From an uncultured Pelagibacteraceae bacterium (GTDB taxonomy: Bacteria > Pseudomonadota > Alphaproteobacteria > Pelagibacterales > Pelagibacteraceae), in NCBI GenBank assembly GCA_902609065.1, contig CACLQJ010000006.1:1-44582 (forward strand): DNA of 44,582 nucleotides, given 5' to 3'. Every line of letters begins with the position of its first letter. The first letter of the stretch is position 1. A program made the translations under genes and the position numbers. The notes beneath the pieces were generated by a model. The model had not been told where the DNA came from and ran no database searches. It saw nothing but the letters and a program-made list of their open reading frames with translations. This document shows, piece by piece, positions 9,496 to 19,635 of the stretch.

Positions 9496-9565
9496 AGACT
9501 AAATGTCATTTTTGTATATATATATTTTTACTCGATTCAAAATACAATTTTAAAAAGGAAGTTTA

Positions 9566-10417
9566 ATGGCAAAATATTTAGTTGAAACATATTACACCTG
9601 TAGCTTTAAAGTAAAGCATTACATAGATAATTTAAGTGAAAAAGAGTTAAATAACCTAGAGCAGAGAGATGATGGTAAATTTGAGGTTTTAGATATAAAG
9701 CTAGATAATAGAAAAACTAAAAATTTAGAAAAAATTGGAGATAGCAAAGGTACTGAGAGTCAAAATTTTGAAAAAGTCGAATTAGCTAATAACTTAAATA
9801 ATAGCTCAAACATTAAACAGAATGTAAATAAACAAAGTATAATTAATAAGGTTTCCGATGGTATGAGTAAAAGATTTAGCATGCCAGACAGACGTAAAGG
9901 ATATATTCAAAAAGCTAGTATAGATAACCATAAAGTTTATTTGCACACTGGTGAATACGAAGATGGAAAAATTGGTGAAATATTTATAGACACTAGTAAA
10001 GAAGGTGAGCTCGTAAAAGCTTTAATGAATAATTTTGCAATAGCGATATCTCTAGGTTTGCAATATGGGGTCCCTCTTGATGAGTATGTTAACGCCTATG
10101 TGGATACAAAATTTGAACCGTCAGGTAAAGTTTATGGCAATGATAGAATATTAAGTGCCAGCTCAATTTTAGACTATATATTTAGAGAGTTAGCTATTTC
10201 ATATTTAAATCGTGAAGATTTAGCTCATACGCCTTCAATTGCAGGTTCTAACTTAGACAAAAATACAGAAAAAAATAGTTCTGAGGAAAGCGAGGATCAA
10301 CAACAGATATTGAAAATAGTTAAAGATATTACAAGTAAAGGTTTTGTAAGAAATAATTATAGAAAAAAACTTGTAGATTTATCTGATATAAAACTAAATT
10401 TAAAAGGAAAAAAATAA
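9566..10417 (+). CDS. NrdJb-like protein (C-terminal region of the B12-dependent class II ribonucleotide reductase), stand-alone
   Basis: [99 protein letters not shown] matches the NrdJ C-terminal region, preceded by a separate N-terminal module ([21 protein letters not shown]...). Confidence 0.82.
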   Translation: MAKYLVETYYTCSFKVKHYIDNLSEKELNNLEQRDDGKFEVLDIKLDNRKTKNLEKIGDSKGTESQNFEKVELANNLNNSSNIKQNVNKQSIINKVSDGMSKRFSMPDRRKGYIQKASIDNHKVYLHTGEYEDGKIGEIFIDTSKEGELVKALMNNFAIAISLGLQYGVPLDEYVNAYVDTKFEPSGKVYGNDRILSASSILDYIFRELAISYLNREDLAHTPSIAGSNLDKNTEKNSSEESEDQQQILKIVKDITSKGFVRNNYRKKLVDLSDIKLNLKGKK

Positions 10418-10418
10418 A

Positions 10419-12200
10419 TTATTTTTCTGATATTTTTATTTTAAGTTCCTTTAATTGGTTTTCTGAGATCTCAGATGGTGCATTCATCATTAAATCTTGT
10501 GCATTTTGGTTCATTGGAAACATTGTTACTTCTCTAATATTTTTTTCATTCGCTAACAACATTACGATTCTATCTATTCCTGGTGCTATTCCTCCATGAG
10601 GTGGGGCTCCAAAACTGAGTGCATTTATCATCCCACTAAATTTTTCATTTACATCATGCTCGCTATAACCTGCTATTGAAAAAAGCTTGTACATTAAGTC
10701 TGGGATATGATTTCTAATTGCCCCCGAAGAAAGCTCAATACCATTACATACAATATCATATTGATAAGCCTTTATACTTAATGGCTCTTGGTAGTTTATT
10801 TTATTTATATCTCCTTGGGGCATAGAAAAGGGATTATGGCTAAATATTATTTTGTTAGTTTTTTCATCTAACTCAAACATTGGATAATCAACTATCCAGC
10901 AAAAAGCAAAACTATCATAATTTATTAGGTTGAGATCTTTTGCTATTTTATCTCTAGCTATTGAAAGAAACTTTTCTACTTCATTTTGCTTATTGCATGC
11001 AAAAAATATACTATCTCCAACCTCAGCATCGGTAATTTTCATTAGTTCCTTCAATGACTCTTTTGAAAAAAATTTTCCTACAGGTCCTTTTGCATTTATT
11101 TTATCTTTATTTTCAATTGAGAAGTATGCAAGGCCAGATGAACCTTCATTTTTTGCCCATTTGTCTAAATTGTCAAAAAAACTTCTCGGTTTATTATAAG
11201 TATTTTTAGTTACTATACATCTCACAATACTACCTTTTGTGACTAACTTTTTAAATATATCAAAATTTACATCATCTCGTTTAAAAATCTCAGTAACATC
11301 TTTTATTATCAATGAATTTCTCAAGTCTGGTTTATCTGTACCATATTTAAGCATTGAATCACTAAATGAAATTTTTGGAAATTTTTCAAATAATAATTTA
11401 CTCTTAGAAAATCTTTTGAAAAGGTCAGTCATTAAATTTTCAACTACTTTAAAAATGTCCTCTTGCTCTACAAAAGACATCTCTAAATCAAGTTGATAAA
11501 ACTCGCCTGGACTCCTGTCTGCTCTTGCGTCTTCGTCTCTAAAACAAGGTGCAATTTGAAAATATTTATCAAAACCAGACACCATAATTAATTGTTTAAA
11601 TTGTTGGGGTGCTTGAGGTAGAGCATAAAATTTACCAGGATTTAGTCTGCTAGGAACAAGAAAATCTCTTGCACCTTCAGGGCTCGATGATGTCAAAATT
11701 GGGGTTTGAAATTCATGAAAGTCCAATTCACTCATTTTTTTTCTTATAAAAGATATAACTTTAGATCTTAAAATAATATTTTCATGGATTTTTTTCCTTC
11801 TTAAATCTAAAAAACGATATTTTAATCTTATTTCCTCAGAATATTCTTGATCACTAAATACTGGCATTGGAAGCTCTTTACATTCGCCCAAAAGTGAATA
11901 AGAGATAAGTAAAACCTCAACATCTCCGGTTTGAATGTCTGAATTGATGGTATCAGATGATCTTTCAACAACCTTGCCTTTGACATTAATCACACTTTCT
12001 AACTGTAATTTTTCTAATTCTTTAAAATATTTATTATTTTTATCTATAACACACTGAGTAATTCCATAGTTATCTCTCAAATCTATAAATAATAGATTTC
12101 CGTGATCTCGCCTTTTGTTAATCCATCCAGACAAAATTACATCTGAATTTTTATTTTTTTTCGTTAAATCACCGCAAGTATGTGTACGATATTTATTCAA
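10419..12200 (-). CDS. aspS: Aspartyl-tRNA synthetase
   Basis: MNKYRTHTCGDLTKKNKNSDVILSGWINKRRDHGNLLFIDLRD, FRDEDARADRSPGEFYQLDLEMSF, GAPPHGGIAPGIDRIVMLL. Confidence 0.97.
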   Translation of the reverse strand: MNKYRTHTCGDLTKKNKNSDVILSGWINKRRDHGNLLFIDLRDNYGITQCVIDKNNKYFKELEKLQLESVINVKGKVVERSSDTINSDIQTGDVEVLLISYSLLGECKELPMPVFSDQEYSEEIRLKYRFLDLRRKKIHENIILRSKVISFIRKKMSELDFHEFQTPILTSSSPEGARDFLVPSRLNPGKFYALPQAPQQFKQLIMVSGFDKYFQIAPCFRDEDARADRSPGEFYQLDLEMSFVEQEDIFKVVENLMTDLFKRFSKSKLLFEKFPKISFSDSMLKYGTDKPDLRNSLIIKDVTEIFKRDDVNFDIFKKLVTKGSIVRCIVTKNTYNKPRSFFDNLDKWAKNEGSSGLAYFSIENKDKINAKGPVGKFFSKESLKELMKITDAEVGDSIFFACNKQNEVEKFLSIARDKIAKDLNLINYDSFAFCWIVDYPMFELDEKTNKIIFSHNPFSMPQGDINKINYQEPLSIKAYQYDIVCNGIELSSGAIRNHIPDLMYKLFSIAGYSEHDVNEKFSGMINALSFGAPPHGGIAPGIDRIVMLLANEKNIREVTMFPMNQNAQDLMMNAPSEISENQLKELKIKISEK

Positions 12201-12206
12201 GTTAAC

Positions 12207-12875
12207 CTATAATAAGTTTTTAATAATATTAACATTAATCGATTTTTTTTTTTTTAAGCTTATTTCATCAACTTTATATATAAATTCTGATATTTTTCTA
12301 TATGATCTATCAATTCTTTTTACTATATAATCAATTAATCTCTTTTCAATTTTTATCTGCATATCAGAAAAATTTTTAAGTATAAGTGCAAAAATTAGTT
12401 CATCATCTGGATTTTTAATTTCAGCTAGGATACAATTTTTAACTCTAGAGTTTAGGTCATCCAATGTAAAATTCATTTTAATTAAAGGTATATTTGAATT
12501 TATTATTAAATATTTATTGTCTTGCTCAACCAAATTAAAAAGAGAGTATATTAGTTTCTCACTCGACTTATTCTCAAAATCTTCAAGTATTAAGTTTTCA
12601 TGAACTTTTAAAGATTTTAAGTTTTTATCGCTAAGTTCCTTTTCAGTAAATTTAAAAGCTTTATATTTTTGTATAAATATCTCAGCTAAATGAGTTTTTC
12701 CGGAATGCTCTTCACCAGATATATTAATTATATTTTTTTCCCATTTTGGCCAAGTTTCTATAAGTTGGAAAGCAAAATAGTTACTATTGCTTACATAAAA
12801 ATCATTGTAATTAAAATTTTGATTTTGATTGAAATTTAATAAAAGTTGATTAAGTTCACTCATTTTATTTTCCAA
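12207..12875 (-). CDS. hda: DnaA-like AAA protein, Hda/HdaA family (regulatory inactivation of DnaA)
   Basis: DnaA-like domain without the DNA-binding domain: NFNYNDFYVSNSNYFAFQLIETWP, GEEHSGKTHLAEIF, LILEDFEN, LNSRVKNCILAEIKNPDDELIFALI. Confidence 0.82.
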   Translation of the reverse strand: MENKMSELNQLLLNFNQNQNFNYNDFYVSNSNYFAFQLIETWPKWEKNIINISGEEHSGKTHLAEIFIQKYKAFKFTEKELSDKNLKSLKVHENLILEDFENKSSEKLIYSLFNLVEQDNKYLIINSNIPLIKMNFTLDDLNSRVKNCILAEIKNPDDELIFALILKNFSDMQIKIEKRLIDYIVKRIDRSYRKISEFIYKVDEISLKKKKSINVNIIKNLL

Positions 12876-13945
12876 ACCTCACCGTTATAGTCTATCTCAA
12901 AATTTTGTTCCTCAAAATTATTAATAAATTTATTGGGAGTGCTATTATAAATTATTTTAAAAATTGTTTCATTTTTTGTAAAAGACTCAATATAGTAATC
13001 ATATACAAGATCAGAATTATCTAGCACCTCATCAAATCTACTTAGCAATTTTAGGTTATTTGAGTCTATTGAAACAGTAAGGGGTAATTTTATTGATATG
13101 TTAATTAAATTTTCCTTTTTCCAAAAATTTTCATATTTAGTTTTTAGCGCTTCAATTACTTTTGAGGTTGTTTCAACATTATCTATGTTAATATTTTCAA
13201 ATTGTGAATTTATTATAGTCAATTTATTATTAAAATTTATTTTGGATAGAACATTAATGTTTTTTTTATTTTGAAAGAAAATCGCTACTATAAAGTCTTT
13301 ATTGTATTTCGATAACAGTTTTTTAAATTCATAATTCTCAATATTTTCCAAATTATTATTAATAATGTCAAATTCTTCAAGATCTTCACTTGGTAACGTA
13401 TAACTTAATAAGTTTGACTTATTAGTTAAATTATTCCAATACAAATAAAATTTGTTATCCAAGTATATAGATAAATTATTTTTGTCCAAATCAATTAATA
13501 TTGGCAAAAATACTATTTTTTTTTCTAAAAGAATTGAAGGTGTAATATTTTTTTCATAAAAGTAATTAAGAACTTTTTTTTTCTCAAATAGCACATCAAT
13601 TTTTGTGGAATATTTATTTTCTATAAATTTTTCATTTGTAATTGAAAAAGAGTCAACCATAGATTTAATACGCGAAAGTTCAATATTTTTTGTTTTTTTT
13701 AGTTCGTTAGACGTAACAATCTTAGAAATTAACAAATCAAAAGCTGAAATAAATGCCTTATCAATCACCGTCTTTTTTTTAAAATTTACATCATAGGGTT
13801 CTATTATCTCAATGTTCTCTATAATGTAATTTTTAGCTTTTAAACTATCTGTTGAAAATATAATTAAATACATAAACAATAACAAAAAAAATGTATATAA
13901 ATTGAATTGTTTATCTTTTTTAAAATTATAATAAAAAATAATCAT
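12860..13945 (-). CDS. DUF2066 domain-containing protein (start probably MIIFYYNF)
   Basis: Secreted/membrane-anchored protein between hda and purM, a position typical of DUF2066 genes in alphaproteobacteria. The tracked start at 14002 overlaps purM, so a start at 13945 is preferred. Confidence 0.65.
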   Translation of the reverse strand: MIIFYYNFKKDKQFNLYTFFLLLFMYLIIFSTDSLKAKNYIIENIEIIEPYDVNFKKKTVIDKAFISAFDLLISKIVTSNELKKTKNIELSRIKSMVDSFSITNEKFIENKYSTKIDVLFEKKKVLNYFYEKNITPSILLEKKIVFLPILIDLDKNNLSIYLDNKFYLYWNNLTNKSNLLSYTLPSEDLEEFDIINNNLENIENYEFKKLLSKYNKDFIVAIFFQNKKNINVLSKINFNNKLTIINSQFENINIDNVETTSKVIEALKTKYENFWKKENLINISIKLPLTVSIDSNNLKLLSRFDEVLDNSDLVYDYYIESFTKNETIFKIIYNSTPNKFINNFEEQNFEIDYNGEVWKIK

Positions 13946-14975
13946 GAAAAAAAATAATCTAACATATAGAAAAAGCGGAGTTAATATAAAAGCAGCGGAC
14001 AATTTCGTGAATTATATTTCATCTTTAGCTAAAAAATACAACAATAGCAAAGAATCAAGAAATATTGGAGGATTTGGCTCTGTATCAAAAATACCATCTT
14101 CGTACTCAAATGGATATTTAGTTGCTAGTACTGATGGAGTTGGGACTAAGATAGAGATTGCGAATGACTTAAAAAAATTTGATACAATAGGAATAGATTT
14201 GGTTGCAATGAGCGTAAATGATTTAATTGTTCAAGGAGCGAGACCTTTTATTTTTCTAGATTATATATCAATAGATAAAATCATTCTTAGTAAGCTTAAG
14301 TCAATTATAAGAGGCATTTCGAAAGGATGCCAGTTGGCACAATGTAAATTGGTAGGTGGTGAAACTGCAGAAATGCCTGGCACTTATACCAAAGGCAAAT
14401 TTGATTTAGCAGGATTTTCAGTTGGATTTGTAAAAAAAAAAAATTTACTAAAAAAGAAAAATGTTAAGAATAAAGATCTTATTATAGCAGTTCCATCAAG
14501 TGGTCTTCACTCTAATGGATATTCTTTAGTTAGATATATTATTAAAAAAAATAAAATTAATATTACAAGAAGTAAATTTCTAAAAAAAGAATTAATAAAA
14601 CCTACTAAGATATATACCAAAGAAATTTTGAAACTTAACGAAAAAAAACTAATTAAAATATGTGCAAATATTACTGGTGGTGGTTTGAAAGATAATATTG
14701 CTAGAATTATACCGAAAGGACTAACGGCAGAAATTAATTTAAGCAAAATTAAAACTTTAAAAATTTTTAAATGGATAAAAAAATTTAATATTAGTGATAA
14801 AGAAATGATAAGTACTTTTAATTGTGGGATTGGTTTTTGTATTATAGCTAGTGAGCGAAACTTGAAAAATATAAAAAAATATTTCAGTTCAAATTTTAAA
14901 CCTTATATTATAGGTAAAATTACTAAAGGTAACCAGTTAGTTATTTTAAATGATAAAATCAATTGGAATAAATAA
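13944..14975 (+). CDS. purM: Phosphoribosylformylglycinamidine cyclo-ligase
   Basis: YRKSGVNIKAADNFV, STDGVGTKIEIAND, IDLVAMSVNDLIVQGARPFIFLDY, LVGGETAEMPGTY, ITGGGLKDNIARI. Confidence 0.96.
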   Translation: MKKNNLTYRKSGVNIKAADNFVNYISSLAKKYNNSKESRNIGGFGSVSKIPSSYSNGYLVASTDGVGTKIEIANDLKKFDTIGIDLVAMSVNDLIVQGARPFIFLDYISIDKIILSKLKSIIRGISKGCQLAQCKLVGGETAEMPGTYTKGKFDLAGFSVGFVKKKNLLKKKNVKNKDLIIAVPSSGLHSNGYSLVRYIIKKNKINITRSKFLKKELIKPTKIYTKEILKLNEKKLIKICANITGGGLKDNIARIIPKGLTAEINLSKIKTLKIFKWIKKFNISDKEMISTFNCGIGFCIIASERNLKNIKKYFSSNFKPYIIGKITKGNQLVILNDKINWNK

Positions 14976-15531
14976 AATTCAAATTTCTGTATTCATTTCA
15001 GGTAGAGGAACAAATTTAAAAAATTTAATTAAATTTTCAAAAAGAAAAAATTCTTTAATAAATATTAATATTGTAATTTCAAGTAAAAAAAATGCATATG
15101 GAATTAAATATGCTAAAGATAATGATATTAAAGTAAAGATTGTAAATTTTTCAAAACATAATGATGTTATGTCTTTATTAAAATTATTAAAACAAAATAA
15201 TATTAAATTAATTTGTTTAGCGGGATTTTTAAAGATATTGTCAAAAAAATTTATTAATAAATTTAATGGAAAAATTATAAATATACATCCATCATTATTA
15301 CCAAAATATAAAGGTTTAAATACTCACAGAAGAGCTCTAGAAAAAAAAGAGAAATATTCAGGATGTACCGTTCACTATGTAAACGAAAGGTTGGACGATG
15401 GTAAAATTATTTTACAAAAAAAAATTAAAATATACAAGAATGATAGTATTAAAACCTTACAAAATAGAGTTTTAAAAGAAGAATATCGACTGTACCCAAA
15501 ATCAATAAATAAAATTCTTTCTAATTACTAA
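14950..15531 (+). CDS. purN: Phosphoribosylglycinamide formyltransferase
   Basis: VFISGRGTNLKNLI, ICLAGFLKILS, KIINIHPSLLPKYKGLNTHRRAL, GCTVHYVNERLDDGKIILQ. Confidence 0.95.
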   Translation: MIKSIGINKIQISVFISGRGTNLKNLIKFSKRKNSLININIVISSKKNAYGIKYAKDNDIKVKIVNFSKHNDVMSLLKLLKQNNIKLICLAGFLKILSKKFINKFNGKIINIHPSLLPKYKGLNTHRRALEKKEKYSGCTVHYVNERLDDGKIILQKKIKIYKNDSIKTLQNRVLKEEYRLYPKSINKILSNY

Positions 15532-15943
15532 AAAAAAATTCTATTTCTTTTTTTGCATTTTCGATACTATCAGACCCATGTACTGAATTTTTGTCAATAG
15601 ATAAGCCATATTTTTCACGTATAGTTCCCTCTTCAGCGTCATTTGGGTTTGTAGATCCCATTAGTTGACGATTTGCAATTATCGCATTTTCTTTACTTAA
15701 TACCATAACAATAATTGGGCCTGATGATAAATAACTACATAGTTCGTTATAAAAAGGTTTAGACTGATGAACTAAATAGAATTTTTCTGCTTCTTCCTTT
15801 GTAATCTTAATTTTTTTTTCATCAATAATTTCAAATCCATTTTTTTTGAATATACTTTTAATTTCTTCAGATAAATTTCTTTCTACAGCGTCGGGTTTAA
15901 TTATTGAAAGAGTTTTTTGAATCTCACTCATAATACTTTTCAA
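15521..15943 (-). CDS. ndk: Nucleoside diphosphate kinase
   Basis: QKTLSIIKPDAVERNL, GSTNPNDAEEGTIREKYGLSIDKNSVHGSDSIENAKKEI. Confidence 0.97.
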   Translation of the reverse strand: MKSIMSEIQKTLSIIKPDAVERNLSEEIKSIFKKNGFEIIDEKKIKITKEEAEKFYLVHQSKPFYNELCSYLSSGPIIVMVLSKENAIIANRQLMGSTNPNDAEEGTIREKYGLSIDKNSVHGSDSIENAKKEIEFFFSN

Positions 15944-17375
15944 TTAATTTATTTAACAATCGAACCCCAAAACCTGTTGCTCCACTAGGGTTTAAGTTTG
16001 CTGCTTTTTTCGAAAATGCCATACCTGCAATATCTAAATGTACCCATGGAGTTTTATCCAAAATAAATCTTTGTAAGAATTGAGCTGCAGTTATTGAACC
16101 TGCTCCGCCAGAATAATTAATATTTTGAACATCGGCTATTGGTGAATTTATTAATTTATCATAATTTTTGTCTAAAGGGAGTCTCCAAACTTTTTCATTC
16201 ACTTCTTGACCAACATTATATAATTTATCTGATAACTCATCACTATTTGAGAATAGTCCTGCATATTCCTCACCGAGGGAAACAATTATTGCTCCTGTTA
16301 AGGTTGCTAGATCTATTATGAATTTTGGTTTAAATTTTTTTTCTGTAAATGACAATGCGTCAGCTAAAACTAATCTACCTTCTGCATCTGTATTTAAAAT
16401 TTCAATAGTTTTTCCGCTATAGGATTTTACTATATCTCCTGGTCTTTGAGCATTGCCTCCTGGCATATTTTCAACAAGACCGACCACACCTATTGCGTTT
16501 GTTTTTGCCTTCCTTAAAGCCAAACTTTTTATTAAACCAGACACGACTGCAGATCCAGCCATATCATATTTCATCTCCTCCATAAATCTTGCTGGTTTTA
16601 AAGATATACCGCCTGTATCAAAACATACTCCTTTTCCAACAAAAGAAATCAAATTATTTTTATTTTTTTTGTTACCGTACCATTCTAAAGTAACTAAGTA
16701 CGACTGCTTCGAACTTCCTCTTCCAACACCTAAAAGAGAATACATTCCTAACTTTTTCATTTTAGCTTCGTTGTACACTGTAACTTTCACGCCAATTTTT
16801 TTTAGCTTTAACAATCTATTTACATATTCTTTTGGAAAAAGAATATTTGGAGGTTCAGAAACTAAATCACGAGCAAAATTTATTCCTTTCTCAATTGAAT
16901 TAAGCTTTAGTATACTTCTATTGACTTTTTTTGACAAACTAATCGAAATATTTAAGGAAATTTTATTTATTTTTTTTGATGTCTTATATAAATTAAATTA
17001 ATAAGATTTAACTTTTAATCCATGAACAAAATGTATAAAATGATCTAAATCAACATGATTATTAGAAATTGATATTTCCTTAAGCGAATTTTTTCTTATA
17101 TATTCGTAAAAATTTGCACCAAGATTTTCGAAATCATTTATCTTCAAATTTTTTTTTATTGCTACCAATATTATTATTTTATTATTAAATAAATTAAAAT
17201 GTATGATTTTATTAGAATTAATATTTTTGAAGTTTACTAATTTTTTTATAAATAATAACTCGCTTTTTGATAAAGAATTTGAATGAATAATTTTAAAATT
17301 ATCATCTGTAAATACAGCATGAACTTTAGAATTTGCTTTTTTTTTACTATTCTTATAGACAACTTGAACACTCAT
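15924..17375 (-). pseudogene. pepA: Leucyl aminopeptidase (M17) interrupted by one in-frame UAA (16998-17000)
   Basis: N-terminal macro-like domain (MSVQVVYKNSKKKANSKVHAVF...FIHFVHGLKVKSY), then TAA, then same-frame FNLYKTSKKINKISLNISISLSKKVNRSILKLNSIEKGINFARDLVSEPPN... with catalytic motifs NTDAEGRLVLADAL and GVCFDTGGISLKP. Whether it is truly a pseudogene is unresolved. Confidence 0.85.
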
Positions 17376-17434
17376 AATTTTTAAAATATAAATTTTAGAA
17401 TGGAAATATATATGAGTAAAATTAGTTGAATTCA

Positions 17435-18547
17435 ATGGAAAAATTAATTTTTAGAAAATTTTTTTTTGATGTTATCAATTTTTTTATTATAGGTATTTTA
17501 AGTTTAAGTCTTATAGTCTGGGTAATCCAGGCGGTCAATTACCTAGACTTTGTGTCCGAAGATGGTCATAGTTTTAAAGTATATTTTAATTATACCTTAC
17601 TAAGTTTTCCGAAGATATTCTCTAGGCTACTACTTTTTATTTTTTTTATTTCAATCTTTTACACCATAATAAGATATGAAGAAAAAAATGAGTTATTAAT
17701 TTTTTGGACAAACGGAATTAAAAAAAAACAATTTCTAAATTTTATAATTAAGATTTCTATCTTTTTAATTTTAATACAAATTATGTTAAATGCATTTATT
17801 GTGCCAAAAACTCAAGACTTAGCTAGATCATATATAAGATCATCAGATATTGATTTTTTTCCATCATTGATAAAATCAAAGAAATTTATTAACGCAGTAG
17901 AAAATTTGACAATTTTTATCGATAAGAAAAATGACAAGGGGCAACTCGAAAATATTTTTTTAAAAGAGGGCAACGCAGAAACTTCCCAAATAATATTAGC
18001 AAAACAAGGTTTATTAAAAAGAATTAATAAAGAATATTATTTAGAACTTTATAATGGAAGTATTGTTGATAGAAGTAATAAAAATACAAACTTAATTTTT
18101 TTTGATAAAACGGAATTTAATCTTTCTAATTTTGCTACTAAGACAACAATTGCACCTAAAATTCAAGAACAGTCTACCAAATTACTAATCAAGTGTATGT
18201 GGAATATAAGTAAATTTGAGACTGGATTTATAGAAAGAAATTTAAATTGTAATGAAAACAGTATAAGTATGATTTACGAGGAACTTTACAAAAGATTGAT
18301 TGCTCCTTTTTATCTGCTTATAATAAGTTTTATCGGTGGATGTTTGGCTCTAAAATCTGAAATACAAAATAATTTTAACAGACACAAATTATTAATATTT
18401 ATTTTAGGTATAATTTTTATTGTACTTTCACAAATACTTAGTCACTATTCAACTGAATTAATATTTAAAAATATCTTAATTTTGATTTTTCCATTTTTGA
18501 TCAGTTTTATATTTTATTTATTTTTACAATTAAAGTTAAAAGAATAA
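17435..18547 (+). CDS. lptF: LPS export ABC transporter permease LptF (YjgP/YjgQ family)
   Basis: First of two tandem YjgP/YjgQ-type permeases preceding lptD: MEKLIFRKFFFDVINFFIIGILSLSLIVWVIQAVNYLDFVSEDG. The ATG at 17435 is preferred over 17426. Confidence 0.9.
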   Translation: MEKLIFRKFFFDVINFFIIGILSLSLIVWVIQAVNYLDFVSEDGHSFKVYFNYTLLSFPKIFSRLLLFIFFISIFYTIIRYEEKNELLIFWTNGIKKKQFLNFIIKISIFLILIQIMLNAFIVPKTQDLARSYIRSSDIDFFPSLIKSKKFINAVENLTIFIDKKNDKGQLENIFLKEGNAETSQIILAKQGLLKRINKEYYLELYNGSIVDRSNKNTNLIFFDKTEFNLSNFATKTTIAPKIQEQSTKLLIKCMWNISKFETGFIERNLNCNENSISMIYEELYKRLIAPFYLLIISFIGGCLALKSEIQNNFNRHKLLIFILGIIFIVLSQILSHYSTELIFKNILILIFPFLISFIFYLFLQLKLKE

Positions 18548-18549
18548 TC

Positions 18550-19635
18550 ATGAAAATGTTAGCAGTTCATAAAGAATATATAATAAAACTTTACTTAAGA
18601 AATTTTATAGTTGTAACTTCAGTATTTGTAAGCTTAATTTTTATTTTAAATATTCTTGAGGAGGTAAGTTTTTTTAAAGATCTTAATTTGAGTATTTACT
18701 ATCCTTTGTTTTTCACTTTATTAAACTTGCCATCTATTCTATTTGAAATTTTTCCTTTTATTTTTTTAATTACTACTCAAGTTTTTTTTATAAACTTATC
18801 TAATAGTAACGAATTATTTTTACTTAAAAATTATGGAGTTAAAAATTTAGATATTATAAAAATAATTGGGTACCTAACTTTAACATTGGGAATAATTTTG
18901 ATAATTGGCTTTCACACTTTCTCAGCCAGCCTTAAACATAATTACTTGAATTTTAAAAATAATTTTACTGAGGATAATAAGTACCTCGCAGTGATAAATG
19001 ATGAAGGATTGTGGATCAAAGACGAAATTGATGGGAAAATCAATATAATCAACGCAACAGTTATAGAAAAAAATATTCTTAAAAATATCTCGATAAGTCA
19101 ATTAGATGGAAAATTTAAACTTTATAATACGATAATAGCTGAAACAGCAGATATTAAAAATAAATATTGGATTATCGGAAATACGAAAGAGTACGACGAG
19201 ACTGGTATAGTCTTAAAAAAAGATAGAATAATTTTTAAAAGTAATTTTGATTATTTAAAGGTAAGTAATTTGTTTTCAAATTTATCATCTTTAAATTTGA
19301 TGCAATTACGGGATCAATATTTTGATTTTAAATCTTTAGGATATTCAACTCGTGATATTCAAAGTGAATTACACAAAATATTTTCTATGCCATTTTATTT
19401 ATTAATTATGATTATAATCGGGTCAGTTTTAATGATTAATATAAAGTATAACAAATCTAAAATTTTCAGTATAATTTTGGGAATTATATTTTCTGTATTT
19501 ATATATTATTTAAATTATATTTTTAATCTTATGGGGATAAATGAAAGGCTGCCTATTTTTTTATCTATTTGGTTTCCTCTTTTTATATTGTTATTATTTT
19601 CATCTATAGGTTTGGTAAAAATTAATGAAAAATAG
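18550..19635 (+). CDS. lptG: LPS export ABC transporter permease LptG
   Basis: YIIKLYLRNFIVVTSVFVSLIFILNILEEVSFF, FSMPFYLLIMIIIGSVLM, adjacent to lptF and lptD. Confidence 0.9.
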   Translation: MKMLAVHKEYIIKLYLRNFIVVTSVFVSLIFILNILEEVSFFKDLNLSIYYPLFFTLLNLPSILFEIFPFIFLITTQVFFINLSNSNELFLLKNYGVKNLDIIKIIGYLTLTLGIILIIGFHTFSASLKHNYLNFKNNFTEDNKYLAVINDEGLWIKDEIDGKINIINATVIEKNILKNISISQLDGKFKLYNTIIAETADIKNKYWIIGNTKEYDETGIVLKKDRIIFKSNFDYLKVSNLFSNLSSLNLMQLRDQYFDFKSLGYSTRDIQSELHKIFSMPFYLLIMIIIGSVLMINIKYNKSKIFSIILGIIFSVFIYYLNYIFNLMGINERLPIFLSIWFPLFILLLFSSIGLVKINEK

